Of a stretch of 64,000 nt of DNA, positions 35,155 to 44,038 are shown one piece after another (positions within the stretch are counted from its first letter, which is position 1; each line of letters opens with the position of its first letter). The position numbers were made by a program, and so were the translations under genes. The notes below the pieces were generated by a model that saw nothing but the letters and a program-made list of their open reading frames with translations, did not search any database and had not been told where the DNA came from. The stretch lies in contig CAWJMF010000002.1 in the NCBI GenBank assembly GCA_963843945.1, forward strand, positions 930,001-994,000, written 5' to 3'. This stretch comes from CAWJMF01 sp963843945 (GTDB taxonomy: Bacteria; Vulcanimicrobiota; Vulcanimicrobiia; Vulcanimicrobiales; Vulcanimicrobiaceae).

Positions 35155-36279
35155 ATGAAAAGAACTCGAGCGGCACTCGCGTATGCGCTGCTGTCCGCGA
35201 CGGTGTTTGCCCCGCTGCCCGCGTTCGCCGATACCGCGGGCGCGACGGCGCTCACTAAAGGCGTGATGTTTCCGGTCGATGCGGAGCTGCAGGCGCAACT
35301 GCAAGCGCCGCTCGACGTCGCGCAAGCGAATCCCGTCGGAACCGAACAGAAACCACTGCGGACTCCGGGTCTGCCGCTCGGATTCACCTACAACTTCGAC
35401 TTCTCGTTTTCGTATCCGTACGGAAACCTCGGCTATCAAAACGCCAAGCTGCCCGGCGGCATGGATGCCGGCTTCGGCTACGGCATCACGCGCGAAAACC
35501 GGATCCAAGCGGGTTACTACGAGATCCCGCAGTTTCCGATCGGTTTTGCCAACAAGACCGTTCCATTTTTCGTGCAGGGCTACACCGGCCCGGGAACGAT
35601 TCCGCAGACCTATCAGAACACCGGCAACGTCAACGTGACGACGAAAGATAAATTTCTCGTCCTCGTCGACCAAAATCTTATCAACATCGCGGGAAAGTTT
35701 CCGATCGTGATCAGCCCGACGTATCTGGCGCACTGGGGCTTCGTTGGAAACAACGGCTCGGATATCCAGACGATCGAGTATAACGGCTATCCGACGACCG
35801 TGCACGCGCGCACCGAACAAGAGTGGTTCGTTCCGCTCACCGTCCCGTTCTTGTCGAGCCCGCGCTTCTTCGGCACGGCGACCGTGGCCGCACAATGGCT
35901 GGTGCACCCCGCCGGCGTCAATCAGACCAATCACGCGCAGATCTTCGAGCTTGCGTACCTCGAATATCGGGCCGCGCGCAATACCTCGTTCTTCTTTCAG
36001 CCCTCCCGCTTGATTCAGTACAACCCGTCCGACCCGTATCCCGAGTACACGCCGACCTTCATTTACGGCGTGTCGCATCACTTCACGAAGCTCGTCTACA
36101 CGCAAATCTACGTGGCGACCGGCGGCGCGACGAACTACCCGACTTACGGAATCGCGAGCCTGACGTGTCAGCGCCTTCCGTGCACTTCCGCCAATACGTA
36201 TCCGTCACTCGGCGGTCTCAAGGCGACGGTCATCCAGCTTCAATTCGGCTTAGGCAGCCCTACGGTGATTCCACTATGA
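35155..36279 (+). CDS. Outer-membrane-like beta-barrel protein
   Basis: 374-residue exported protein. ATG 35155 has AAGGAG eight bases upstream and begins a signal peptide ending in PLPAFA/DT. The mature part is rich in Tyr, Phe, Thr and Asn with alternating beta strands (FTYNFDFSFSYPYGNLGYQ, GFGYGITRENRIQAGYYE) and ends in a strand finishing IPL, like a transmembrane barrel, although no terminal Phe is present. Two Cys near the C terminus could pair. No named family was recognised. It starts a three-gene coupled operon with an SGNH lipoprotein and a LolA-like protein. Confidence 0.65.
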   Translation: MKRTRAALAYALLSATVFAPLPAFADTAGATALTKGVMFPVDAELQAQLQAPLDVAQANPVGTEQKPLRTPGLPLGFTYNFDFSFSYPYGNLGYQNAKLPGGMDAGFGYGITRENRIQAGYYEIPQFPIGFANKTVPFFVQGYTGPGTIPQTYQNTGNVNVTTKDKFLVLVDQNLINIAGKFPIVISPTYLAHWGFVGNNGSDIQTIEYNGYPTTVHARTEQEWFVPLTVPFLSSPRFFGTATVAAQWLVHPAGVNQTNHAQIFELAYLEYRAARNTSFFFQPSRLIQYNPSDPYPEYTPTFIYGVSHHFTKLVYTQIYVATGGATNYPTYGIASLTCQRLPCTSANTYPSLGGLKATVIQLQFGLGSPTVIPL

Positions 36280-37796
36280 CGAACTTTCGACTCGCCGCTG
36301 CGCTCGCGGCCGCCCTCTCCCTCGCCGCCTGCGGCGGTAACAGCGGACACATGCTGACCAATCCCCTCATTCCGCCGGCGCAGCCCGGCGGGCTGCCGCC
36401 CGTTCCGGTCGTGAGCATCGTGGGCGTCGGCGACAGCTTGACGGCCGGCGTTCAGTCGGGAGGCTTGCTCGGCGTCGGCTTACCGGTTCTGGGCGTCAGC
36501 CCCGTGCTCGGAACGATCGGGCCCGTGCAAGAAACGCAGGAACACGGGTTCTTCTCGCTGCTCTGGCAGCAGGCCAACGGCGTCGGACTTAGCGCGATGG
36601 AAACGCCATCGACCTCGCCCCTGCCGCTGATGGGGCCCAACGCCGTCGGCGACTTGCTGGCGCCGACCACGAGCGGCTTTCCCTACACGGTGACGACCGT
36701 CTGCGACAGCTTGCAAATTAACGAGAACGAGTTTTCGACCGCCCTCAAAATGCGGCTCGATCCGGCGATCAATCCCTACGACCTCGGCATCCCGGGACAA
36801 ACCGTGCACGAGGCCCTTTTCATGAACGGCGCGATCGGCACGTGCAATCCGGTGCCTGCGGCCTTCGTCGCGCTCAACTCGCTAGTCAACGGCGAGAGCC
36901 AGAACTTCTGGCCGGTCCTCGCCGGCTTCGGAAAAGGGACGACGCAAGTCAACGCCGCGGTCCACTTGCACGCGAAGCTCGCCACGGTTTGGCTCGGCTC
37001 GAACGATCTGCTCAAGATCGCCTTCAGCAACGGTCAGGCGCCCGTCACGTCGCCGGCTTCGATGCAGAGCGACACGGCGCAGATCATCAAGAACCTGCAA
37101 GGCGCGGGCTCGAAGGTGGCGGTCGCGAACCTCGTCGACGTGATGGGTGCGGCCGTGTTCGTTCCGCAGCCGGCCTACCAGGCCACGCTGCAGGCCTTCA
37201 TCGCCAACGCGATCCTGCTGGCGAACCCGGGGCTGACCTACGCGCAGGCTTACGCGCTGGCAGCCGCTCCGGCCGCCGAATACGCGGGCGCCGAGATCGC
37301 GCAAACCGGCGTCGGCGCAAACGGCTACTTCACGATCAACGCCGTCTTCGAGACCCTCGCGGCTGCCGCGGCGTCGCCGCCCGGACCGCCGCCGGTCTTG
37401 ACCACCGGCGACTACGTCTCCGACGCGGTCGCGCTCGAAGTCAAGACGCTCAACACGCAATACAACAACGCGATCGCCGCCGCCGCTAGCGCCAACGGCG
37501 CGGCGCTGGTCGACATGCACGCGGCGTTCGTCGCGATCGAAACGGCCGGCGGTCTGCCGGTTAATCCGCCCTACTGCTGCACCTTGCAGTACGGCGGCGG
37601 CTTCTTCAGCCTCGACGGCATCCACCCGTCCAATACCGGCTACGCCGTGCTCGCCAACATCTTCATCGATCAAATCGACAAGTCGTACGGCTACAGCATT
37701 CCGGAAGTCTCGGTCGCGACGGTCTACGCGACGGATCCGTACGCGCCGGGCAACGGCGTGGGTCCGGCCAGCGCGAGGAGGGCCAAGAAGCAGTGA
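36276..37796 (+). CDS. SGNH/GDSL-hydrolase lipoprotein
   Basis: 506-residue exported lipoprotein (lipobox LAAC, Cys19) with an SGNH hydrolase domain. The nucleophile block is VGVGDSLTAG with Ser54, the third block is WLGSNDLL and the catalytic pair is in DGIHPSNTGYA near the C terminus. A Gly block is present near GIPGQTVHEA. Such enzymes are esterases or lipases acting on acyl groups. The C-terminal tail is short and basic. ATG 36276 overlaps the barrel gene's stop (ATGA) and the next gene overlaps its own stop (GTGA). Confidence 0.85.
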   Translation: MTNFRLAAALAAALSLAACGGNSGHMLTNPLIPPAQPGGLPPVPVVSIVGVGDSLTAGVQSGGLLGVGLPVLGVSPVLGTIGPVQETQEHGFFSLLWQQANGVGLSAMETPSTSPLPLMGPNAVGDLLAPTTSGFPYTVTTVCDSLQINENEFSTALKMRLDPAINPYDLGIPGQTVHEALFMNGAIGTCNPVPAAFVALNSLVNGESQNFWPVLAGFGKGTTQVNAAVHLHAKLATVWLGSNDLLKIAFSNGQAPVTSPASMQSDTAQIIKNLQGAGSKVAVANLVDVMGAAVFVPQPAYQATLQAFIANAILLANPGLTYAQAYALAAAPAAEYAGAEIAQTGVGANGYFTINAVFETLAAAAASPPGPPPVLTTGDYVSDAVALEVKTLNTQYNNAIAAAASANGAALVDMHAAFVAIETAGGLPVNPPYCCTLQYGGGFFSLDGIHPSNTGYAVLANIFIDQIDKSYGYSIPEVSVATVYATDPYAPGNGVGPASARRAKKQ

Positions 37797-38419
37797 GACG
37801 CGTCGCCCTCGCTTCAGCCGTCCTCGTTCTCGGCGCCGCGCTCCTGGGCGCGGCGCCGACCGGAGCGGCGGCCTCCTTCCTCGACGCATGGTCGAAGATT
37901 CAGAGCTACACGACCGACATCAAGGTGCACGAAACCAAAGGCACCGAGAGTCAAGATCGCACCTATCACTACCAATACTTGAAGCCGCACTTCGCGCGCA
38001 TCGACATCACCGGCGGGCCGGGCAAAGGCGGGGGCGCCGTCTGGAAGGGCGGCGACACCGTCAGCGGACACCAAGGCGGTTTGCTGAGCGGCATCCACCT
38101 GAACATTTCGATCCACGACGGGCGCGCCGTCGACCTGCGCGGCGGCACGATCGACCAAGGTTCGTTCCAGAACATGGCCGACTGGATCGCTTCGGCCGCG
38201 ACGATCGCGGTGGCTGAGGAGACTTGGAACGGGGTCGCCTACGATACGGTGACGGGTCCGTATAGCGACGCGCTCGGTGCGACCAAACGCGAAATCTACC
38301 TCTCGAAAACGACGCACCTGCCGGCCCGCCGCGTGACCTTCGCCGGCGACGCGGTCGTCGAGGACGAAGTTTTTACCAACATCAACCCGCAAGCGGCGCT
38401 GATGGAACAGGACTTCTAG
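37793..38419 (+). CDS. Exported LolA-fold-like protein
   Basis: 208-residue protein with a signal peptide (VLVLGAALLGAAPTGAAA). The mature sequence resembles DUF1571/LolA-type half-barrels: FLDAWSKIQSYTTDIKVHE, YHYQYLKPHFARIDITGG, VWKGGDTVSGHQGG and a late KREIYLSKTTHLPARRVTF. This fold binds lipids or lipoprotein acyl chains; here the call is by pattern only. Its GTG overlaps the hydrolase stop, so three envelope proteins are made from one message. Confidence 0.65.
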   Translation: MRRVALASAVLVLGAALLGAAPTGAAASFLDAWSKIQSYTTDIKVHETKGTESQDRTYHYQYLKPHFARIDITGGPGKGGGAVWKGGDTVSGHQGGLLSGIHLNISIHDGRAVDLRGGTIDQGSFQNMADWIASAATIAVAEETWNGVAYDTVTGPYSDALGATKREIYLSKTTHLPARRVTFAGDAVVEDEVFTNINPQAALMEQDF

Positions 38420-38425
38420 CTCGCT

Positions 38426-39169
38426 CTAACCGCGGCCGACGAAGGGCATCTTCGTCGCCATCACGGTCATGAACTGAACGTTCGCGTCGAGCGGCAACGT
38501 CGCCATGAAGACGACCGCTCGCGCGACGTTCGCGACGTCCATCACCGGCTCGACGCGCACGCTCCCATCCGCTTGCGGCACCCCGTCGCGCATCCGTGCG
38601 GTCATCGGCGTGGCGGCGTTGCCGATGTCGATTTGTCCGCACGCGATATCGTACTTGCGGCCGTCGAGCGACAAGGACTTGGTCAAACCCGTAATCGCAT
38701 GCTTCGTGGTCGTGTAGGGAGCCGAGTTCGGCCGGGGCACGTGCGCGGAGATCGAGCCGTTGTTGATGATCCGCCCGCCCTGCGGCGACTGCGCGCGCAT
38801 CAGCCCGAAAGCCGCCCGCGCACAGTAAAACGCGCCGTTTAAATTGACCGCCACGACCGCATTCCAGCGCTCGTCGCTGAGCTCGTCGAACTCCACCGGA
38901 GGCGCCCCCATCCCCGCGTTGTTGAACAGCACGTCGACGCGCCCGAACCGCTCGCGCACCGTCGCGAACAAGGCCCGCACCGACCCCGAATCGCTGACGT
39001 CCGTCGCAATCGCCAACCCGCGTCCGGGTGCTATCTTCGCGGCGGTCTCCTCGAGCGCATCCGCCCGGCGTCCCGCAAGCGCAACCGCAAACCCCGCCTC
39101 ACCCAGCGCAACCGCAACCGCACGCCCGATCCCGCTCCCCGCCCCCGTCACCACCGCAACCTTATCCAT
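38426..39169 (-). CDS. Short-chain dehydrogenase/reductase
   Basis: 247-residue Rossmann-fold oxidoreductase. Motifs are TGAGSGIGRAVA for NAD(P), NNAGMGAPP, NGSISAH (Ser) and YTTTKHA (Tyr and Lys). Arg-containing AGRRADAL after strand 2 favours NADP. The substrate is unknown. It converges on the LolA-like gene and is divergent from marC. Confidence 0.88.
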   Translation of the reverse strand: MDKVAVVTGAGSGIGRAVAVALGEAGFAVALAGRRADALEETAAKIAPGRGLAIATDVSDSGSVRALFATVRERFGRVDVLFNNAGMGAPPVEFDELSDERWNAVVAVNLNGAFYCARAAFGLMRAQSPQGGRIINNGSISAHVPRPNSAPYTTTKHAITGLTKSLSLDGRKYDIACGQIDIGNAATPMTARMRDGVPQADGSVRVEPVMDVANVARAVVFMATLPLDANVQFMTVMATKMPFVGRG

Positions 39170-39221
39170 CGCCGCCTCTTTCGAAATGAAAACCGGTAGC
39201 GCGCCGGAAAGCTAGACACAA

Positions 39222-39854
39222 ATGAGCACTAGCTTTGCGCTGTACGCTTTCGTTACGCTGCTCGCCATGCTCAATCCGGTCGAAGCGGCCGCCGCTTTCG
39301 CGACCCTCACCAACGACCGCACCGCGCCGGACAAACAGAGCATCGCCCTGCGCGCCACGATCGTCGCCGGCGTCATCCTCATCGGCTTCGGCCTCATCGG
39401 CAAGTTCCTCTTCGAAGCCCTCGGCATCAGCCTCGACGCCTTCCGCATCGCCGGCGGTCTGCTGCTCTTCCGCGTCGCCGTCAATATGGTCTTCGCCAAG
39501 CAAACCGACACTTCGCAGGCGGAGACGTCAAAAGCCGATCCGCACCCGAGCGGCGACCCCGCCGTCTTCCCGCTCGCGATCCCGATCATCACCGGTCCCG
39601 GCGCGCTCACCGCGATCGTCACCCTCTTCGGCCGCACGCAAGAGAACCCGATGACCTACATCGCGATCTGCGTCATCGCGATCGTCGTCCTCCTGTTGAC
39701 CTACCTCGCGATGGTCGGCTCCGAGTCGATCACGAAATATCTCGGCACGACCGGCGTCGACGCGACCGGCCGTCTCGTCGGCATCATCGTCGCGGCGATC
39801 GCCGTCCAGCTCATCATCGACGGCGGCTACGACGTGCTAAGGCATCCGCCTTAG
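39222..39854 (+). CDS. MarC-family membrane protein
   Basis: 210-residue six-helix MarC/YhgN-type protein: FVTLLAMLNPVEAAAAFATLT at the start, DAFRIAGGLLLFRVAVNM in the middle, FPLAIPIITGPGALTAIVTLF, and an acidic/His spacer between helices 3 and 4. The family's transport role is unproven. A second MarC-type gene lies at 59.7 kb. The large inverted repeat starts 11 bases after the stop codon. Confidence 0.88.
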   Translation: MSTSFALYAFVTLLAMLNPVEAAAAFATLTNDRTAPDKQSIALRATIVAGVILIGFGLIGKFLFEALGISLDAFRIAGGLLLFRVAVNMVFAKQTDTSQAETSKADPHPSGDPAVFPLAIPIITGPGALTAIVTLFGRTQENPMTYIAICVIAIVVLLLTYLAMVGSESITKYLGTTGVDATGRLVGIIVAAIAVQLIIDGGYDVLRHPP

Positions 39855-39865
39855 TCAACGAGCGC

Positions 39866-40039
39866 GGTGGTGTTGGTGTGTCGGCGCCGCGCAACGGTAC
39901 TGTCGCGGGGGCTCCGAGCTTTCCGCGGACCCAGGATGGCGAGAGCGGAAAGTCGGGCAGTAGCGATTTCGCATGGATGCGAAATCGCGGGCGTCCCCGC
40001 GTCAGTACTGTTGCGCGGCGCCGGCGCACCAACGCCGCC
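39866..40039. repeat. Nested inverted repeat (174 bp) between convergent genes
   Basis: Outer arms of 45 bases (39866-39910 and 39995-40039) are complementary apart from a handful of positions, most of which are G-U or G-T compatible. Inside are two more hairpins: CTTTCCGC/GCGGAAAG at 39919-39926 and 39945-39952, and a perfect 12-bp palindrome with a 2-base loop at 39963-39988. It fills almost the whole gap between marC and the PEBP gene. Reading it as coding gives only Arg/Ala/Pro-rich frames. It may be a miniature mobile element or a structured RNA/bidirectional terminator. Confidence 0.8.
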
Positions 40040-40052
40040 CGCGAGGCCGACC

Positions 40053-40550
40053 CTACCGCCCGAAAAGCCCGGTAATCCGGCCGTGTGCGAGCGTTGTACC
40101 GCGCAGGTTGAACATGAGGAACGCGCCCGTGATGTTGCCGCCGAATCCGAACTTCTTGTCGACGGCGTAGACGTTGAAGTGGTAGTGGTGCGGCGGATCG
40201 CCCGGCGGCGGCGCCATTCCGCCGTAGCCGGGCGCGCCGAAGTCGGTGTAGCCGAGAACGCTGCCCGCGGGTTGTTTGCCGGGCGCGCCGGCGCCTTGTA
40301 CGAGCGAGACGACCGACGGGTCGATGTCGAAGAGCAGCCAGTGCCAGAAGCCGACCGTGGTCGGCGCATCGGGATCGTGGAGCGTGACGGCGTAGCTCTT
40401 GGTGCCCGCGGGACCGGCGCTCCAGCTGAGTTGCGGCGAGAGGTTGTCGCCGCCGACCCCCCAGTCGTTGAAGAGCATCGAGCGCGGTATGGTCGCGCCG
40501 TCCTGGAACGTCGCGCTGGTTACGGTCAAGGCTGGAATCGAGTCGCTCAT
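40053..40550 (-). CDS. YbhB/YbcL-type PEBP-like protein
   Basis: 165-residue phosphatidylethanolamine-binding-protein fold, the bacterial Raf-kinase-inhibitor-like family. The ligand-pocket motifs are HDPDAPTTVGFWHW and HHYHFNVYAVD. The cellular role in bacteria is unclear. No signal peptide is seen, so it is cytosolic. It is the downstream partner of an SDR gene; its ATG overlaps that gene's stop by four bases. Confidence 0.9.
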   Translation of the reverse strand: MSDSIPALTVTSATFQDGATIPRSMLFNDWGVGGDNLSPQLSWSAGPAGTKSYAVTLHDPDAPTTVGFWHWLLFDIDPSVVSLVQGAGAPGKQPAGSVLGYTDFGAPGYGGMAPPPGDPPHHYHFNVYAVDKKFGFGGNITGAFLMFNLRGTTLAHGRITGLFGR

Positions 40551-41482
40551 GCTTCCCTCCGTTGAGACGTGACGGCGGCTTCTTCGTAGGCTTCGTGAGT
40601 TTCGGCGGCGCGTTCCGGGCGTAGGAAGCGCTCCATCAATTTGGCGATGAGGGGGTCCTTCAGCGCGGGCGGAAACGTCGAGAATATACGCTGGAACCAG
40701 ATGTCGCTGCCGACGGCGTAGCGCGCGCGTGGAAAGCGCGCGGTGAGCGCTTTCACGATGACCGCGGCGCAGCGCTCCGGGTTCGGGGCGCGCTTGCCGA
40801 TTTGGATCATCGCGTTGTTGACGATCGGCATGGCGGCGGCATACCGTTCCGCAACGTGCGGTTCGAGCCCGTTGAAATCGAGGTACTTTTCGGGGGTGAA
40901 TTTGCCCCAGATCGCGGTTGCGAACGCGCCGGGTTCGATCAGGGCGAAGCGCACGCCGAAGCCGCGCTGCTCCATGCGCAGCGACTCAACGAGGGCGCGC
41001 ACCGCGTGTTTGGAGGCGGCGTAGATGCCGTTGAAGGGCCAGGCGACGCGTCCCGAAATCGAGCCGACGACGACGACGCGTCCGCGCGCGGCGCGCACCA
41101 GCGGCAAGAACGCCTGCGTCACCGCGACGACGCCGACGACGTTGACCTCGAGCTGGCGGCGCAGGGCTTCGAGGGTCAAACACTCGACCGGACCGTGGAA
41201 GACGATTCCGGCGTTGTTGACCAGCCCGGCAAGCCGCCCGCCCGTGCGCTCGGCCACGGTCGCGCGAGCCCGCTCGATCTGGCCCGCGTCGGTGACGTCG
41301 AGCAGGACCGGTTCGCTCCGCTCGGAGAGCGCGAGGCGCAGACGGGCCGCGTCGATCTCGTTGCGGACACCGGCAAAGACGCGCCAACCCAAGGCGTCGA
41401 GGCGCTTGGCCGCCGCGAAGCCGATTCCGGTCGACGCACCGGTGACGAGGACGTTCGAGGCGCCCGGACTCTCTCTCGACAT
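40547..41482 (-). CDS. Short-chain dehydrogenase with C-terminal extension
   Basis: 311-residue SDR. Motifs are TGASTGIGFAAA, NNAGIVFHGP, VVGSISGRVAWP (Ser) and YAASKHAVRALVESL (Tyr and Lys). After about residue 225 it has a helical extension (IQIGKRAPNPERCAAVIVKAL, FPPALKDPLIAKLMERF) seen in many SDRs acting on lipids or steroids. Substrate unknown. Coupled by a 4-bp overlap to the PEBP-like gene. Confidence 0.87.
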   Translation of the reverse strand: MSRESPGASNVLVTGASTGIGFAAAKRLDALGWRVFAGVRNEIDAARLRLALSERSEPVLLDVTDAGQIERARATVAERTGGRLAGLVNNAGIVFHGPVECLTLEALRRQLEVNVVGVVAVTQAFLPLVRAARGRVVVVGSISGRVAWPFNGIYAASKHAVRALVESLRMEQRGFGVRFALIEPGAFATAIWGKFTPEKYLDFNGLEPHVAERYAAAMPIVNNAMIQIGKRAPNPERCAAVIVKALTARFPRARYAVGSDIWFQRIFSTFPPALKDPLIAKLMERFLRPERAAETHEAYEEAAVTSQRREA

Positions 41483-41522
41483 CAGCCCTTCAACTGCGAA
41501 AGAACGTCCGCGGAACCTTTTT

Positions 41523-42527
41523 TTACGCCGGCGAGGCGGCGGGCGTCAAAGCGAAGGCTTCGGCAAGGAGCTCGTACGAACGGCGGCGGGTTGCGTAATC
41601 GGGCGTGATCGTGACGATCATCGCTTCGTCCGCGCCGTACTGTGCGACGAGCTCGCTGACGCGCTCCCGTACCGTCCCGGGCGAGCCGGCGATCATCCGC
41701 CTGGAGCGCATCGCCTCGTCGCGCTCGCGCGGCGTCCACGGGTACGCGCGCGCTTCTTCCAGCGACGGCACCTCGGTCGAGAGGCCCTGCGTGACCCGGA
41801 GCCGCCAGAGACGGAGCGGCCAAGCCAACGCTTCGGCCTCTTCGTCGCTCGGCGCTGCAATCGCCGCGAGCGCGATCGCGCAATACGGCGCGGGCTGCCC
41901 GGGCCCCGGCACGAACCGCGCTCGATAGGCGTGCGTGATATGCACGCCTTCGCCGCCGATGAAGTGCGCGTACGAGTAGGGCAGACTCATCTCAGCGGCC
42001 AGGCGCGCTCCGTACTCGGAGGAACCGAGCATCCACACTTGCGGAACGTTCGGGCCGCTGGGCATGGCGGAGAGCGGCGCGCGTTCCTCGTTCGGCCGGG
42101 CGCCACGCAAGTACTCGATCGTCGCGGCAACTTGGGCCGGAAAGATCGAAGGATCGCGGCTTTCGAGTGCGGCTGAGACGAGGGGCGTTCCGCCGGGGGC
42201 GCGCCCGATGCCGAGATCGATGCGGCCGGGCGCGAGCGCCTCGAGCATGCGAAAGCTCTCGGCCACTTTGAACGCGCTGTAGTGCGGCAACATGATGCCG
42301 CCGCTGCCCAATCGGATGCGCGCGGTTTCAGCGGTCAGGCGCGCCAGCAAGACCTCGGGAGAGGCATCGGCTAAGCCGCGCATCGCATGGTGTTCCGCCA
42401 GCCAATAGCGCCGATAGCCGAGCGCGTCGGCACGCCGCGCCAAATCGATCGTCGCGGCCACGGCGTCGCGCGGGAGCGCGCCGGAAACGACCGGCGACTG
42501 GTCGAGGATGCCGAGCGGAAAGGACAT
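41523..42527 (-). CDS. LLM-class flavin-dependent oxidoreductase
   Basis: 334-residue luciferase-like monooxygenase of the group with the N terminus LGILDQSPVVSG. Conserved stretches are RYWLAEHHAM, TARIRLGSGGIMLPHYSAFKVAE, LDLGIG-type RIDLGIGRAPGG and VWMLGSSEYGARLAAEM. It uses reduced FMN or F420-type flavin; the substrate is unknown. It lies 40 bases upstream of the SDR in transcription order and may be co-transcribed. Confidence 0.9.
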   Translation of the reverse strand: MSFPLGILDQSPVVSGALPRDAVAATIDLARRADALGYRRYWLAEHHAMRGLADASPEVLLARLTAETARIRLGSGGIMLPHYSAFKVAESFRMLEALAPGRIDLGIGRAPGGTPLVSAALESRDPSIFPAQVAATIEYLRGARPNEERAPLSAMPSGPNVPQVWMLGSSEYGARLAAEMSLPYSYAHFIGGEGVHITHAYRARFVPGPGQPAPYCAIALAAIAAPSDEEAEALAWPLRLWRLRVTQGLSTEVPSLEEARAYPWTPRERDEAMRSRRMIAGSPGTVRERVSELVAQYGADEAMIVTITPDYATRRRSYELLAEAFALTPAASPA

Positions 42528-42539
42528 CGCGTGAAGCGC

Positions 42540-43025
42540 TTACGGCACGACGCTGTACGTGTAACCCGAGCAGATCTTATCGGTGGAGGCGCCGGTCGGT
42601 GCCGCCGCTCCGAAGTACACCGTAAGATATGCGACGCCGCCCGAGCTTTCGCGGACGACCATGACCGAGACGAACGTCGGCTTCTGACCGCAGAAGGGAC
42701 TGTTTCTCTTCAACAAGACGTCCGCGGGCGAGACGACGCGGTAAAGTTTCGCATAATCCTTGGCGTGGCTGTCGCCGACGAAGGAGACGCGGCCGGAAAC
42801 GTCCTTGAGGTACGCGATTGAGAGCTGGCGGCCGCCGGAGAAACTCAACGTCGTCGGCGAGTAGCGCACGTCCCCGGTGATCGCAATCGCCGTCGTACTG
42901 GTGGCGACCCAACGCTCGGGCTGCGCCGCGCTCGAAGCGCCCGGCGCGAACGAGGAGAGGAGTAGCAGCGCGCCGACGAACCGTCGGGGCAAATACCGTG
43001 AAGCGCGAATGATCGCCAAGTACAA
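42540..43025 (-). CDS. Exported hypothetical protein
   Basis: No family recognised. Up to 161 residues with a signal-peptide-like start (FVGALLLLSSFAPGASSAAQ) and a mature beta-rich domain with two cysteines (FCGQKP and KICSGYT). Three TTG codons compete as the start (43025, 43019 and about 42992); the first two overlap the divergent channel gene, so the third is plausible. The stop lies 12 bases before the flavin oxidoreductase start, so the two may share a transcript. Confidence 0.6.
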   Translation of the reverse strand: MYLAIIRASRYLPRRFVGALLLLSSFAPGASSAAQPERWVATSTTAIAITGDVRYSPTTLSFSGGRQLSIAYLKDVSGRVSFVGDSHAKDYAKLYRVVSPADVLLKRNSPFCGQKPTFVSVMVVRESSGGVAYLTVYFGAAAPTGASTDKICSGYTYSVVP

Positions 43026-43638
43026 CCTCTTTGCCGGTCAGAATCTCGAGCGCCTTTCAGCGCTCAGCGACGGTCTTTTCCCGTTCGCCATGACGCTCCT
43101 CGTACTCGATCTGCACGTGCCGGGCCTGGCAGGCATTCACGACGAGGCCGATCTGCGCCGCGCGCTCGTCGCAGAACTTCCGCGCCTGATCCCGTATGCG
43201 ATGACGTTCATGACGCTCGGGATTTTTTGGGTCGGTCAGCAAACGCAGTTCAACCTCTTCGCGCGAGCGGATCGCAACCTGACTTGGATCCACATCGGGT
43301 TCCTCATGACGATCTCGCTGACGCCGTTTTCGACCGCGCTGCTCGCCGAGTACCTCACGTATCGCACGGCGCTCATCGTCTATTGGCTCAACATCCTGCT
43401 CATGGGGCTCGCACTTTACGCGAGCTGGGCCTACGCTTGTCGCGCGGGCCTCGTCAAAGAGGAGACGCCGCCCGAGGTGAAGGCTGCCGTCGAGCGGCGC
43501 ATTCGCATCGCGCAGACGCTCTACGCCGTCGGGGCACTCCTGAGCGTCGTCAACACCTACTGGAGCATCGCTTTTATCGTCTTAGTTCAGTTGAATTACG
43601 TCCTCGCCCCAAAGATTCGCTTTCTCTACCGTCTCTGA
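43009..43638 (+). CDS. TMEM175-family potassium channel-like protein
   Basis: 209-residue, six-helix membrane protein of the TMEM175 (DUF1211) family, which forms tetrameric K+-permeable channels in bacteria. The family motif RxxxFSDG appears as RLSALSDGLFPFAMTLLVLDL in helix 1 (Leu in place of Phe). Later helices include YAMTFMTLGIFWVGQQTQFN and FLMTISLTPFSTALLAEY. ATG 43009 is taken because the family motif follows directly; a longer reading would run into the divergent gene. Confidence 0.88.
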   Translation: MIAKYNLFAGQNLERLSALSDGLFPFAMTLLVLDLHVPGLAGIHDEADLRRALVAELPRLIPYAMTFMTLGIFWVGQQTQFNLFARADRNLTWIHIGFLMTISLTPFSTALLAEYLTYRTALIVYWLNILLMGLALYASWAYACRAGLVKEETPPEVKAAVERRIRIAQTLYAVGALLSVVNTYWSIAFIVLVQLNYVLAPKIRFLYRL

Positions 43639-43663
43639 ACGAAGAACGTCGCAGGAGCCCCGC

Positions 43664-44038
43664 ATGCGTTTTAGCGTCAACCACCTCAACGAGTCGTCGT
43701 TCGAGCCCGGTCTTCGCCCCCAGTACGAGTACCGGGATCTCGGCATCAAGGCCGCCACCGAAGGCCGCGTCGGTGCGCACGTGATTCGCGTTCGCGACGC
43801 ACACGCGCTCTCGCCGGAGCACGTGCACGATCTCGAGTTTCAGATGATCTACATCCTGAAGGGCTGGGTCGTCTTCTGGTACGAGGGCGCCGGCGAGGTC
43901 CGTTTGGAAGCGGGCTCGTGCGCGCATCAGCCGCCCGGCATCCGCCACACGGAGATCGCCCACTCCGAGGATCTCGAGATCCTCGAGATCACGCTGCCTG
44001 CGGAGTTCGCGACGAGCGCGGCCGAAGGAGCGTCCTAA
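43664..44038 (+). CDS. Small cupin-domain protein
   Basis: 124-residue single-domain cupin. The metal-binding motif 1 is seen as HALSPEHVHDLEFQMIYILKG and motif 2 as AGSCAHQPPGIRHTEIAHSED. It may be a sugar isomerase, dioxygenase or binding protein; no substrate can be assigned. It starts 26 bases after the channel gene and overlaps the end of the convergent GreA-like gene by four bases. Confidence 0.85.
   Translation: MRFSVNHLNESSFEPGLRPQYEYRDLGIKAATEGRVGAHVIRVRDAHALSPEHVHDLEFQMIYILKGWVVFWYEGAGEVRLEAGSCAHQPPGIRHTEIAHSEDLEILEITLPAEFATSAAEGAS

Noticed and set aside
39867..40565. Frames of up to 232 codons through the inverted repeat
   Set aside because: They are rich in Arg, Pro and Ala, cross the palindromes and oppose the PEBP gene, so they are not real genes.
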